This document shows, piece after piece, positions 13,215 through 33,281 of a stretch of DNA of 64,000 bases. This DNA is from Bugula neritina (taxonomy: Eukaryota; Bryozoa; Gymnolaemata; Cheilostomatida; Bugulidae): NCBI GenBank assembly GCA_964035545.1, contig OZ037770.1, positions 1,380,501 through 1,444,500 of the forward strand. The letters are read 5' to 3'. Every line of letters begins with the position of its first letter. Positions within the stretch are counted from its first letter, which is position 1. The position numbers were made by a program, and so were the translations under genes. Below the pieces are notes generated by a model. It saw only the letters and a list, made by a program, of their open reading frames with translations, made no database searches and was not told the DNA's origin.

Positions 13215-14940
13215 TGCATAAATGCTTTAGGAAATAATGCTTATACTTATTAAAGGTGTAACTTAGTTATCCAATAATAGAAACTTTTTATTATATTTTG
13301 TAATTCTTTTGACAAAAATTTGAAAATATGATGTTGGCGCAGCTCTATGTATCTTGTTAAACTTAATTACTTGCACAGCTCTACTTAAATCATATAACTT
13401 TTAAATTATAAAGTAATATTGATTTTTTAAATAATTACTCAAATAAGATGCAGAGTTAGTTTACAGAAGCTAATAGTTGAATATCAGTTTCAAGTGTTTA
13501 ACAACTCACCATCATCTTGCGTCTTAATGACACCTTAGTTCAAGTACTTGTCAAGTATGTATTATATCTATTTACTGTATTTGCTTAAAAAGCTGCTATA
13601 CGGTCTTAGTTTGTAAAACAATTAAGAAAGCTGTAAATAATGACTCTATAGCCTGCCTCAAATTACATTAAACTGTTTAATTACTGAAAGTATATATTTT
13701 ACAAATCTAAGAAGTATGAACAGAGATTGATATCTTTTACTTCTTAGGTTTAGATTTAGCATTATGTAGTTTATAGTTCACTGAAATATTTGTTTCTATA
13801 TGATTTTACAAATTCACTTCACACTTCACAGTTTTACGTGTACATGTGCTGCTCTATCTACTCTACCTTCCGCGATGTTTTGAAATTTTATATAATTTTC
13901 ATGCAAGAAATTTAATTGGTAAATGTGGGGGAGGGGGGAATCTAAAGCTTTTTGGCTAAAAATTATAAACTTCTGTTATTCATTAATTTAAGCCATTTGT
14001 AAGCACAACAATTGTAAATTTCATTCTTTATTTTCCGTTATTTTATTTATTCAATTTTCAATAGGCATATAACTTTGTTCCAGCTTACAATCTAAAGACT
14101 GTAAAATTGTTCAAACTTGTTCCAATTGCACATAGATAAGGAAACTATAAACGTGAATAAACCTTTCTGAAGGTTTATTGAAAGTTTTAAAAGTTGTCTA
14201 AAGAAGCCGAATTATTGTAACAGAGTTTGTAACCCAAATTATTATCATAAACACAATTACCTCTAGGTAGACTCTAAAATTTGAAATGGCATATTAAGTA
14301 TATAGGCTTTTTCTATTCAGCATCCATTTCTAATACACAAGCTAAAAAGTTTAATCATCTTCATATATATGCATGATTGCTCTACAAGCAAACATCTTAT
14401 TCTAGCATGCGTGTTTATTTCAGTAAGCAAGCATATTATACAGAGTAAACATTATTCATTGAGTTTTGGCACACTATTATATAATCAAGTCCTTAGTTGC
14501 AGTAACTCCTTCTTTATCTGTCTAATGCCTCTTTGAATTATCGACTTTTTATTGATTAAAATAGTAAATGAAATGCTTAGAGCTTCCTTTAATAGAATAA
14601 ATTATATCAAAACCTTAGAATGAAAATCAGCAAGCAAAACCTTCACTTCAATTTGAATATAATAATTAGAAATTGAGTTATTGCTTTGCTCATTGAGCAA
14701 TAAAAATCACGACATTTTCACAGTTGCTAGTTTGTTAAAGTTTATTCATGCAACTTTGATTGCTTAAATAGTAGATATTTAATTACAAATTCAACTATTT
14801 AAACTGGTAATATTTAGGATGAATTTTTTAGAAAGGAAAAAGCTTATTAGAGTAGTAACTCATAAAATGTTTAAATTTCACACAAACATATAGTTATTAC
14901 GATAATAAAGTCTAAGATAATTATATTGAATTTATAATTT
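13215..14940. other. AT-rich intron-like sequence
   Basis: No supported feature is seen before the acceptor that precedes the synaptotagmin start codon. Confidence 0.4.
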
Positions 14941-14961
14941 TAGATTTCAGTAAGAGACAAG

Positions 14962-17900
14962 ATGCAGTCTGGGACGCTTACAGCTATTATAGTTAGCGTA
15001 GTGGTAATAGCAGCAGCCGCTATATTATTCAGTTTCATATACTACCTTCTACACAAAAGAGCAAAGAAGAAGTTAGCGGACACAGAGGCGGAATTTAGTG
15101 CCAGACTCGAAGCTGAGAGATTAAACAAGAAGAACAAAAAGAATTGGAAAGATAGAATAACTACGAGAAAGACAATCAAGTGAGAGAGCAATTCCCATCT
15201 AGCTAAAATTGTCTACCTTTTCTTCAGTTTTGGTATATAGGATTGTAGATCTGAGAAATTAAACTTTTTGTGAAGGTCCCATCACTGTAGCTTTGTGATC
15301 ACCAATGCGGTAGCCCCTGTAGTAGAATAGTCATTATGCCTGCTTGCATGCCTAAGGTCCGCAGTTCAAATCCCAGTGGGGGCAAAAAATTTTTTACAAT
15401 CACAGAGCAATTTTCAAGTACCTTGAAGTGAAAAAAATTAGGTTCTTTTTAAATCTGTATCTGGGTTGCAGGTTTATGAGCCCCCACGCTCAAGGAGAAT
15501 TGAGAACTCAGGCTGTACAGCCAGACGCTTCGAAATCAGGAATAAAAATTAACCAGAAATTAGGCTATCAGCAAGATCCTCAAAAGGTGAGTCAGCTTTT
15601 CAAAACTGGTTTAGGTTAAAACGTAATTTTTATCTTATCAGTTTTCTATCCTGTAGGCTAATAACTTTTAAAGTCACCGATAAAACACTATAGGTTTGCA
15701 AAATTTTTATGTCAGAAAGTTGTCCTATATGCTAGAACAGTTAATAAAATTTCCCCTGAAATAGTTTTATTTTATCCAGTGAGAGTAAAGTACCTTAGAA
15801 ACTGTTGTTTGTGTGTCTCTATAGCAACCGTTGCTACCACATGCTTACCAGACCGGGATGATTGGGGCTGAAGAGATTGGGGCATTGGACGGAGCTATGT
15901 ACAACCCCATGGCATACTACTCTCTCGAACATGCTGATAACCTAAATACAGAGCCGAAAAACAAAAATAGAGTGAGTGAGATATACTCCTTTCTGCCGTT
16001 GATAATCTGCTAGTCTATGTTACTAAAAAATAGCATGAGTTTATAGATACACTCCCTTCCTTTATAAATTCATACAATCCGCTACTCTATAATGTTAAAA
16101 TTACACCCTGTAAAACTAGTACCTCTGCACTAACTTTCATGCAAGTCAAATGACTTGAAATTCAACTTGAGTCTTCTTTTTTGCTTCTATATTTTGTTAG
16201 CAGTTGAACAAGCTTAGCACTGATTAGTCATATTGGCTCTGTAAATAAACAGTTTGTCAAATGTTTGTACAATAATCAAGAAAATTCCAAGAAAACTTAT
16301 TGAAGTAAAGTGGATTTTGAATTTAAGTTCTAAGAAGTTTAAAACTACCGACTCATCAACTCCCATGTGAAATAGGTAATACATTATACATGATTATACA
16401 TCTAGGCTTATGATGCAACAGGATGAAGTAAAACTAAATTCTATACTCAATACTATATTTGAGTAGACATCAATACTCACTGAGGTCTAGTGGGAGGTGA
16501 ATTAAGAAGTATATTAATAAACTGCATTGTGTATATGTGAATCAGTACACTTCCTGTGATAAACAACATCTTTGACAGCTTTCCAATAGCTAGTTTGATC
16601 AACTAGCTATTAGAAAGCTTTCAAAGATGTTTTAACTACTCACTAAGTTGAATTTAATTTTATATGACATGGAACCATGACTCTAACTGATAAATGAAGT
16701 TCTTATTCAAGAAAATCTTTTAATCGTTTACCAGTTAGGTAAACAAGTTTGGTTGTCCTTATGTTCAGCATGAGCTACAGAGTATTTTTCAGTTAATGCA
16801 ATATGATTTGTTAAATAGAGTTAATATTAAAATGTATGCATGGTAATGGAAAAGAAGCTGGTCATTTTTAAGAAAATCATTTTTCTTTCAACAGAACCTT
16901 GGCTCCATAGTGTTTGCGTTGAGATATGACTTTGAGGTACAGAATCTGGAGATTAGAGTAGTGAGATGCTGGAAACTGCCAGCTAAAGACTTAGGAGGCA
17001 CCAGTGACCCTTATGTCAGGGCCATCATCACCCCCTACCACAAAAAGTATGTCTTAGAGACCAAAAAGAAAATGAAAGAGCTTAACCCTGAGTGGAGAGA
17101 AACATTTCATTTCGAAGGTAACGTTGTTTATCTTTGGTCGAGCTACACATGGAAAATGCAGGATGTAATTATAGTTTGTCAAGCTCAGTTACTAATATAA
17201 TAGTTACATGTTATCATAAATTAGGTATTTGATTACATATGCATTTAGATAATGTTTAGATCAATTATTTTAAATATGATTATTAGGCATGAAAAAAGCA
17301 TTGCAGCTTTTAAATAACTATTTCTTAACACACACAAAACCTGGAAACTAAGATATGAGTTATTAGATGAAAGCACTTGCATGTCACATGTCATGTTCAT
17401 GTCATGTCATGTTAGGTGGTTGAACTTTGACAAGAGGTCATTCAATCAGAATTAGCTCTGTGTTACTTGAATCCATGCTGACAGCATAACCTGGGGTAAA
17501 AAATTAATAAATCTGAAGAGCCTTATAAGTAGCGATAGGTGACCTACATGTAGAGCAAACAAAACATGATATAAAGCAAAGCTAAGTTTTCCATCTTAGG
17601 AGTTAAAATGCATCGACATTCTTTCAAAACAAATAGCTGTTTCAATTTCTTTGTTGTGTTTTGTGACCCAACAATAACTTTTTATTAGCAAAAACCAAGT
17701 ATGGTATTTCCAAAAGGTTTGTGTGAATAAATTGTTTTACTTAAAATACAAGTGACCTAATAATATGAAACTTCATACAAATATATAAAACACTTTACCT
17801 TTTTAGGGTTTCCTCTAGCTAAGCTACAACGGAAAACGCTAGTACTGCAAGTTCTAGACTTTGACATGTTTTCTAAAGACGACCCAATAGGAGAAGTGGA

Positions 17901-20900
17901 AGTGCAGCTCGGGGAACTAAACTTCTACCAGCCCAATGAGTTCCACCTTCACCTTAGTCCGTGTACTGGAGACCGGGTAAGATTGGTAGCCTCATCTCCA
18001 GATCAGAGTACGTTTGTAACAATGACCTTCACCTCTTAACCTTTAACATTGCATCATCTTAAAATCACACCTGTACAGTTAGTTGTGCCGATTTATATTG
18101 TAACATCACATAGAGTTGTGTGTGTGATTAAACGGAGTTTTCTTATTGTAATAACTAAAGTTAGTCTTGGCTTAGCTTATGACGGGTAGCATGTAGTTTC
18201 TTTTCTTGAGGGTGGGAATTATAGTCACTTCTTTGCTTAAATGTTATAATACTTAAACAATTACCTATTTTTATAATTAAACAGCTCCAGCCTGTTGCCG
18301 AATCTCAAATATTTAAATTGTAAAATCATTAAGTTATGATAATTAAAATCAACTGACACTTAGCATTTTTTCTGGCAACTAGCAACTGGCAAATTCTAGC
18401 TTATTTTTGCCACAATATAAAAACTAGTCATGAAATCATTTTTTTCTATCAAATGATAGAAAATTTTGTACTATTGTAGATGGGAATTGATGGCCCACAG
18501 GTGTGGAATTAGATTTGTATTCTAATATTTAGTTCTGTTGCTTTTTTAATTAGAGTTAGCTTCTCTTGAAAAACACATCAATATTGAAGCAACCGCGTAT
18601 CATTCCTGAGAGCGTAACTGAGTTTGTTGCATTGACTACCAATATAATTGAGTTTTAGTAGGCTAGTTTACGGCCAGCTTGTCTTGACAAAGCAAACCTA
18701 TGTTGTATTTCGAGTTGAAAACCTGGTTAACAGCTAAAATTTAGCTCGTAAAATGTCACGTCCCAGCATGTATATAGTCTGTGTTTAGTAAATCAAACAT
18801 ATTGTATGTCTGCATGCTCATGTCCATATCCTAACTATAGATTCGTGTGCTCCTGAATAGTGTTGTCTGTTATTTGGTTTATGTTAACATGCAGTGAATT
18901 TGTTTAGTTTAACTTCATCTCCTACAGAGTGGATATTTGTTCACAGCAGTTGCATTGCATACAGTTTTGTGTAAATTAAAGTGACGAGCATAAATTTTGG
19001 TGATCAAAACCCAGCATAGTCAACTATTAATTAGTAATAAAAGTTTTTATTCTGATAGCAACGCAACTAATAGTAAATTTTTTATTTAAACTCATTCAAA
19101 ATACAACCTTGCATAAATATTTAAATGCTAAGAATTCTTCTAAAGCAGTCGTAGTATGAGTTGTACTCCACCATCCCTCCATTTTTTAGTTTTAATCACT
19201 TCGATTCGTAAGTTAGCTCTTTGCTCTCAGAGGTAATTGGGCAGCTCCTCCAAAAAGTTATCTTAACAGTCTAACGTTTTGGCATCATCTAACCAATCGC
19301 TGTCCTCATTAAAATCAGTAACTCATGTTTGTCTTTATGAAAAAATCGGACTCATGGATTGTAGAAACTATTATTTTCAGCTTTTACAATACAAGCTGTA
19401 GCTCAATGCTGTTTTTTTAAAAACATTTAATTTGAAACGCTGCTGGTATTGACATTACTTTTAATTGTTATTATAAAAACTGTGAATCTTGAATCCTATA
19501 AATTCAATCACTGCAGCTCTGATGACAGCGGTAATGAGTTGCTGCTGTCATTTAAACAATTACAAAAACTGTGAACTCATTTTTGCTGCACTAAAAGGGA
19601 GTTATGTCCACTGTGTTATTGGAAGCTGCTTAATGTCTGTAAATTAAATCTTTTAACAGTTTGCAGTTTTGAAAAACTTATTCTTTGCAAAATAAAAAAA
19701 ATTTCTAGCGAGGTTTAACAGGAACATCTTTTATATGGAAGCTTGTCTCATTTGAAATAGTATTATTTTAAAGCAGTTGATATAAAATGACTATTATGCA
19801 CTATTGCAAAAGGAAAAAAAAGTAACAGTAACTCAAAATAAAGTTTATAAAATGGAATAACTAATCACGCAGCATGATTCCTGCAGCAACCATTTGTGTT
19901 CCCTTAATTCTCTATCTCCTTTGTTCAGGTGATGGAATGTTACTAATGGTAGAAAAAATGTTTTGCTCATATTACTAATTTATTATAAAGTGCAATTACA
20001 ATAATTTCGCTTAGATGAATACTCTAATTATTATAGAGTTTGATGGTGTCCTATTTATAACCATTTACCATGTGTAGCTGTGTATAGAAAAGTTGATAAA
20101 ATAATAATGTAATATTTGGTATTGAATCACTTGAGTTAGCATATTACTATAGTTACTAGTAACTGAATGAAAACATGAGTCACTTTGTACTTTTAGAGAG
20201 GTCTGGGAGACATTCTGGTTTCCCTCAACTACAACAACAAAACAAGCCAGCTCACAGTCATTATCGTAAAGGCAAGAAATCTCAAAGCTAAAGACATTAA
20301 TGGGCTCTCGGGTGAGTCATTGTTTTAGTTACAAGCAGAATCGAAGAGGTCAATGTGATCATGTTGAAAACTGTAATGGTGTAAGATACCAGTGAAGCTA
20401 GAGAATGCTACCTAATGATTTAAACTTATAAGTTACAAACAGGTATTTTATCTAGAACAAAATATACAAGTGTTTGAGCTAAATTTAATCATAACCACCA
20501 TATTAAATAGTAAAGGATATGCAACACAAAACTTTAGACTCTGAGTGTAGGATAACAAGGCAATTATTGCTTGACGATCAATTTCTCCTGATTCATTAGT
20601 TAAATCTTCTTTATTCATTTTGATAAAGAGCGTAAACATCTTTTCTAGATCCCTATGTCAAGGTTTATCTTCTATACCAATGCCAGCGAATAGAAAAAAA
20701 GAAAACTCAAATAATATTTAAAGACTTGAACCCGGTGTACGAAGAGTCGTTGACTTTCTCTGTGACAAGAGATAAGATAAAAGACAGCGGGATCCACGTG
20801 GTTGTTAATGACTACGACAAATGGGGAGCAAATGAGTTGATAGGAGAGCTAGTTTTATCGAGTCGTAGTGGCACTCAAGAGATCAAGCATTGGAATGAGA

Positions 20901-21001
20901 CGGTTTACAGACCGAATCAAACTGTATCGGAATGGCACGCTCTAAAGAAATTAAAGGAAAGTAGATATTTGCGAACTTCCTCTTCTACTAAACCGCCTTG
21001 A
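14962..21001 (+). CDS. Synaptotagmin, Syt7-like C2A-C2B protein (7 coding exons)
   Basis: Calcium sensor for vesicle or plasma-membrane fusion. Coding exons: 14962-15179, 15472-15586, 15825-15971, 16895-17117, 17807-17976, 20197-20311 and 20649-21001. All joins keep frame and use GT..AG, giving 446 residues. The ATG lies 16 bases after an acceptor (TTTCAG at 14945), which implies an upstream leader exon. Residues 7-30 form one membrane helix followed by a basic stop-transfer run (KRAKKK), and residues 40-160 a low-complexity linker. C2A (about 163-285) keeps all five calcium-binding aspartates (D192, D198, D252, D254, D260). C2B (about 293-428) has D324, D330, D384 and D386, but Glu392 at the fifth site, plus a basic KKK patch at 346-348 and the WHXL motif (WHAL, 425-428). 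Spacing and motifs such as PAKDLGGTSDPYV and the HWNE..RPNQ..EWHAL tail resemble Syt7 most. The subfamily is inferred, not proven. Confidence 0.9.
15313..15383 (+). mobile_element. tRNA-like repeat, GCCCCTG...TGGGGGC family, copy 1
   Basis: This 71-base unit lies in synaptotagmin intron 1. Its ends, GCCCCTG and TGGGGGC, pair as a 7-bp acceptor-like stem with wobble pairs. It has a box-B-like AGTTCAAATCC, and the D, anticodon and T arms are imperfect. Two related units lie at 40541-40605 and 40751-40822, so it is a dispersed tRNA-derived repeat more than a working tRNA gene. Confidence 0.55.
16565..16631. repeat. Near-perfect hairpin in synaptotagmin intron 3
   Basis: Two 31-base arms (16565-16595 and 16601-16631) are reverse complements with two mismatches and are separated by a 5-base loop, TGATC. 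It may be a tiny foldback element or an RNA hairpin; nothing in the sequence decides between them. Confidence 0.85.
17977..20196 (+). other. Long synaptotagmin intron 5
   Basis: This intron separates the C2A-encoding from the C2B-encoding exons. No gene, RNA or repeat was recognised inside it. Confidence 0.6.
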
Positions 21002-21623
21002 GAACTGACCTTAAAACTTTTAGAGGTCATTTCAATAGGATTAGAATATGAAAATGCTCAGATAAATTTTGAATCTTAAATGGTAGTAACTACAATATAA
21101 ACATTAACTTCTCTGAAGTTTTCTCATTTATTTGTATCATTTACACTCAAGTCTTGCTAGTTATTGTTTCAAGACAAATGTTTATGTTATTACCAATTAG
21201 TTATTACTCGTGCCGTTTAATATGAAAGTAGTGTGTAAACAGAGAATCCATGTTGTCAATATTTTTTATCAAATTGATGCAATGAAGATCTGTCTTGTCG
21301 AACCAGTATTTAATTATTATTCTTTTTAAAGACACAATCTGATACCAATAACCAATAAACAAAATACATATACAATAAGAATAAAATTTAATAGAGTGCA
21401 TAGATTCAAATTAGAAAAATAAACCAAATAATAACAAATATGATGCTGAACACTTATATTGTAGGGAGATTTTGTTTACTAAAATCATCCAATCAGAATA
21501 ATGACACATTGCTACTATAATTCACCAGGATTTCTCAATTGACAACATTTGAGCAACAGATCTGAATATCACAGTATTTTACTTGGTTAAAACATCTAAT
21601 AAAATTTTACAACCTATCATTGC
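21002..21623. other. Convergent 3' intergenic region
   Basis: This is the space between the stop codons of the plus-strand synaptotagmin and the minus-strand kinase. AATAAA-type signals occur on the plus strand (about 21354) and on the minus strand (about 21127), but cleavage sites cannot be read. Confidence 0.5.
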
Positions 21624-28608
<6,985 letters not shown>

Positions 28609-29214
28609 TGCATAGCATTACATACAATCACCCTGAACTAACCGCAATGTACTACTAGTTAAGCTAATACATAGCAAAATCAATTTACAATGGCATTCAC
28701 CTGCCTGGTGAAAGACAATAGAAATATATGTGTATATTGATTAGCAGTGAACTTAATACAAACAACTTATACAATGATATGGCTTTGAGTGTAAAGCTAA
28801 TTTTACTCTGAAATACACCAACACTGCAGTTATTTTAGATTTAAGTGAGATGCTAGTTATCAAAATAAAATATGACCTCAACTTATCCAAGCAGTTTGAT
28901 AATATGAGAAACCAGCTTTGAGTTTCAGTTTAACTCTAGAAAAATAAAGGAAGGGAAAAAAATGAAATGAAAGTCTAGAACTATTTATTTCAGTTTATAA
29001 AAATATTTTTTTTACAGTTGATAGGTTGAATAGCAAAAGTAAAGTCCTTCTCATATTCAAACAATATCTTCACTCTGTACATTTACGTGGAATACATAAG
29101 CCTGGATATGGACATCAATACAGTGCTGACCAATAGCAAAGTTAATTATTCCGAAATATTAAATGAACTTTGATATTCTATACACTAGAGGATGTTGCAA
29201 TAAGGCAATGATAT
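28609..29214. other. Intergenic region between kinase start and ELP6 stop
   Basis: Both flanking genes are on the minus strand. No exon was supported. A CAG|GTGAAT donor-like site on the minus strand near 28700 could end an untranslated leader exon of the kinase gene. Confidence 0.4.
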
Positions 29215-31412
29215 CTACAGCACAGCGGGTGAAGCACCAACAGCAAACAACTTAACATCTCGGTCTGTAACTTTGTAGTGATACGTTTCAGCGTCACCCC
29301 TACCAGAAGTGAGTGAATTCAGTCTGTGGATTCGTAACTACAATGAATATAAGATGAGAAAGTTTGTGGTGGTCACCGTAGCAACGGAGAATAAACAACA
29401 TGGCGGCCACTGAGTTCCGAAAAATATAGCAGCTTATATTATAAATGCGCAAACTTAAATTTCCCTGTTAGTAGCCATGTCAGTTGGCAATTAAAGAAAA
29501 CTGCAAGTGGAGTAGCTAAACTCCAGTACCACTACGATTTTCCATCATTAAATTCATGATACATTTAATAAAAATTAAAAACAAATGTAGGGAAGTAAAG
29601 TTACAAAAGTGGTCTTTGAACTTTTATATATATTATTTACAGATAAAACGGAAAAATTTATGGGAATATTGAAAATTTATTTCAAAGATTATTATATAAA
29701 ATGCTCAAATCGTGCACCGCTATGCTTTATATACCTTATATCTCAAGTCTAAGCCATGATACAAAACAAAAAGTTAATAAGCGAGCACAAAGTTTCAAGA
29801 GAGGGCAACTTTGAAAAACTTTAAATAAAGTGGTTGTGAGACCCTGATAAATCATTTTCTTACCAATAAAGTATAATGTATGATTATTGCTTAGTAGGAA
29901 AACCTTGATGTCTTTCGAAACCCTAAACATGCAGGGCTTTCAGTATACAAATTTACGAGTATAAAATAAAATCCAAAACTCGAAGACTGCCAATAATTTC
30001 CATTCCGTCTTTAGTTTGAAAAACAAGATGGTATATAGAGAAAAGCAGCATGAAACTCGTAGAGGTGGGACGTGGTTGATTTCAGATACATTTGGTTGTT
30101 CTAAAACCACAAGAACAACTCAGGCTACGTCTGATATACATGCGGCCATCTTACCTGTCCGTGAACGTCCTTAGAAAGACCGGTACTTAACTCGTCTACG
30201 TGAAACAGCAACTCTGACCAATGAGAGAGCTGCTTGTCCAGAGAGACCGCCTCCTCGCTGTGAGTGGACTCGGATAGCCTGAGAGAGGTGGTCACAATAG
30301 TAGATACGCAGGTACAACTAGTTTTCAGTTCACACACCATGTGTAATATGTCTGCTGTGGTCACACCTGGGATATATGAGAATAGTGGCTATAGCAAATT
30401 TTCTTTCTTTGGCTGCTTGAAGGGATGCAATATAGGATCTGCTGGTCGCGAAAGAAGTGTATTGTGAATCAGTCAAAAAATATATTAATTTTTCAAACTG
30501 AGCTTTGAAAATATTTTGCAAATAAATGTAGAAGGATTACTTAACTATAATATTATTTAGTATACACCCAGCAAATTATGACCCAGAATTAAAATTTGCC
30601 TAAATTAATGAGAACGTACTATATGGGGTACTTTTATGTGCTGATTCTAACTATGCATGGCCAAAAATGCTGGAAAAGGAGGTTCTGCAACATTAAAGTG
30701 CAGTGTTAGTGTCATGTGATCTAAATACATATTCACAGACTGCAACGAAAAACTCATTACGGTCTATATATCTCAATTTGCCAAAAAAATATTAGGAAAA
30801 CGCATATAAAATCAAGTAAAGCACAAAAACCGTAATTATTTATTTGCATTTGCCAACATTTTAATAGTTTAAGGCAAAAATTATATACCTTAGTAGGAGA
30901 ATTGTAAAAAATAGCCCAAAACAAGAAATACTGAGTGTGTACTAAATTAAGTAATATGGTCCAGAAAGCAAGGTAACAATTTATAACATGTTCTTCCTAT
31001 TTACTAAGTAAATGTGGAAATACAAAACTAAAGCACTACTGTTTTAGATAGTAGTATCTAATTAGAGCACGAGGGGGGGGGATAATTCCCTACTAACTAA
31101 TCAGGTAACTAACCGATGTCATGTAATGCTGTCAGATCGTCGAGTATGAGTAAACATGGCTGCCGGGAAGTGGTGGGAGGAGACAACTTGTCTTTGACAG
31201 CGCTGACGATACTCGATAATGGGTCACGGGTAATATGTGTGTCATCTTTCTCTTTCTGTAGGAATTAACAACTGCATTCAATACTTTACTAAACTAAGTT
31301 AAGACTTGATTTGCTGAATCAATATTCAAACACAAAACCGAGTTCGTGTTGCAGCAAAGTCACAGTGTTTCAGCAATGAATCTTTTTAGAATGTTTCTCA
31401 AAATTCAATCTG

Positions 31413-31481
<69 letters not shown>

Positions 31482-33245
31482 CAGTTTAATTGGGAAATCT
31501 TCAAATAAATCAATAGTTTTTTAGTCCATGCACCGGAATTACGTCTCAGCTTTTTCCTAACAAAAAATAGTTTTCTGACGCCAAATAGAATTATTAAACA
31601 GAATCTACCTCCTATCAAGGCAACCTTCAAACCAGAATTAACATTTAATTTAAAAAGTAATTTTACTCAACAGAAATTATTCTTTATACACTCACTTACA
31701 TGACCTTGAAATTTATATACCTACTGATATGACCTTGAACTTTATACACTTACCGAAGTGCTAGAGTCCTCCATTAGTAGTGTGAGAAGAGATACGAAAG
31801 TGAATTGAGACTCATTCGCGGCTCTCTCTAAGTTAACTCCTAGTTTACTTTCAATAAGTTTATACTGTGTGAGGGACTGACTGCAACTTACTAGACAAAC
31901 CTGGAAGACAAACAAGGATATATGTATGAAAGTTCATAATTAGCAACAGACAGCAGCTATGAGCATTATGTTGAAACTATAAAATGAAAGCTATATGAAA
32001 AAAGCTTTTAAAACCTCAACAAAAATAGAAATTACACTAAAATATTAAGTACAGTAAAAATAGAAATTACACTTTAGAGATAACTTACGAGTTAAATTAA
32101 TTAATTAATTTATTTAAATAAAATTGTTCACCATAAAATCAAGTATTTGAGATGTATAATAATTAAACATATTTCTTAGTAAACTGCAAACCATACTTTG
32201 ATTATATTTATAATATAGATGGAACTAGAATAAAATTAGGATATGGGTTCACATTATATAAAGTCTAACTAAGATATACATTGGCCAAGAAAATGGAAAA
32301 AATAGGATACAAATTCTAGTTACCTAAATGTAAATTTTAATTCAAGTACAACTTTCATCTCTAATGCAGGTTGTACCCAAATTATATATTATTTTTTAAC
32401 ATAGCAATTCAATTAAACTTTTATGGGTGACAAATTTTCAATGCAGGGCAATATGCTTCAAATTAACAACTTATTGCATATTTACCAAAAATCAAAACGG
32501 GTGATAGTAGATCATTAAGAGTTAAACCAATAAAAGCTTAAAACATGTGGAGTAGCAAGAAATAATTTTTTTTGTAAGAAAATCTCCAAATCAGAAATAA
32601 CAAGCAACTTTTTTTCACATACATTTGCTATCAAACCTAGGAATAAAAATAATAAACTATTGAAGTGGCAAACGAAATCTGAACTAAAATTTATTAAATG
32701 CACCTTATCACAATAGAAGCGGTACAGGTAAAACCCTATGACAGCAGATTTGGTACAGGTAAACGTTATCACAGTAGAAGCGGTACAGGTAAACCTTATC
32801 AGAGTAGATGTGGTACAGGTAAAAAGTGAGCATATTAATATTAGATTTCCAAAAACAACAAATTACATCTTACAGCAAAGTAGAGGGAAAAATTGATATG
32901 AAAAATCATTCAAATATTTATCAATTCATGTCAAAGAAAAGTAACACCAATTACCGTTTGCTTTTTCTACAAATTGAAAAAAGCCTCATATTTCATAACC
33001 TCATTTATTCGCTCCCTTTGTCATTAATTTTAACTAAAGTAAAAGTTGGAAACTTGCCAAATAAAGCCAATACCTCATTTACTTACACGAAAAGAGTTTT
33101 TGATGAAGTAGCTGAGAAAATGGTGGAGTAGAAATGAGTAATTAGCGAGACCGGCTCCACTGGCCTCCCCGCTGATGTGCATGAACTCTACATTCTCCAG
33201 GGGCTCCGAGTCAACTCTGAGCAGCTTGTGGAGACTTTCAAACAT
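29215..33245 (-). CDS. ELP6: Elongator complex protein 6 (5 coding exons)
   Basis: ELP6 forms the ELP4-5-6 ring of Elongator, which supports modification of wobble uridines in tRNAs. Coding exons: 33245-33087, 31900-31754, 31255-31114, 30366-30155 and 29337-29215. All frames join, giving 260 residues, close to the vertebrate protein. Recognisable blocks, recalled from the family, are LLHHFLSYFIK (40-49), VCLVSCSQSL (54-63), the Walker-B-like strand CLLILDDLTALHDIG (136-150), QLSHWSELLF followed by KDVHGQ (215-220), and the conserved end FAVG.SPAVL (260). Like other ELP6 proteins it has a RecA-type fold without an obvious complete Walker A. An acceptor (GTTCAG) precedes base 33265, so there is at least one upstream leader exon. 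The start Met lies 20 bases after that acceptor. Confidence 0.93.
31414..31478. repeat. (AT)n microsatellite
   Basis: A pure AT dinucleotide run inside ELP6 intron 2. Confidence 0.95.
32706..32825. repeat. 30-base minisatellite in ELP6 intron 1
   Basis: Four consecutive imperfect units of 30-31 bases each contain AGTAGAAGCGGTACAGGTAA or a close variant. Confidence 0.85.
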
Positions 33246-33281
33246 GTCCGCACAGGAAGTGAGACCTGAACAGACAGACAA

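Noticed and set aside
12908-13219. 103-codon minus-strand frame of His, Thr and Ser
   Set aside because: Direct translation of a (CA)n microsatellite; no gene signals.
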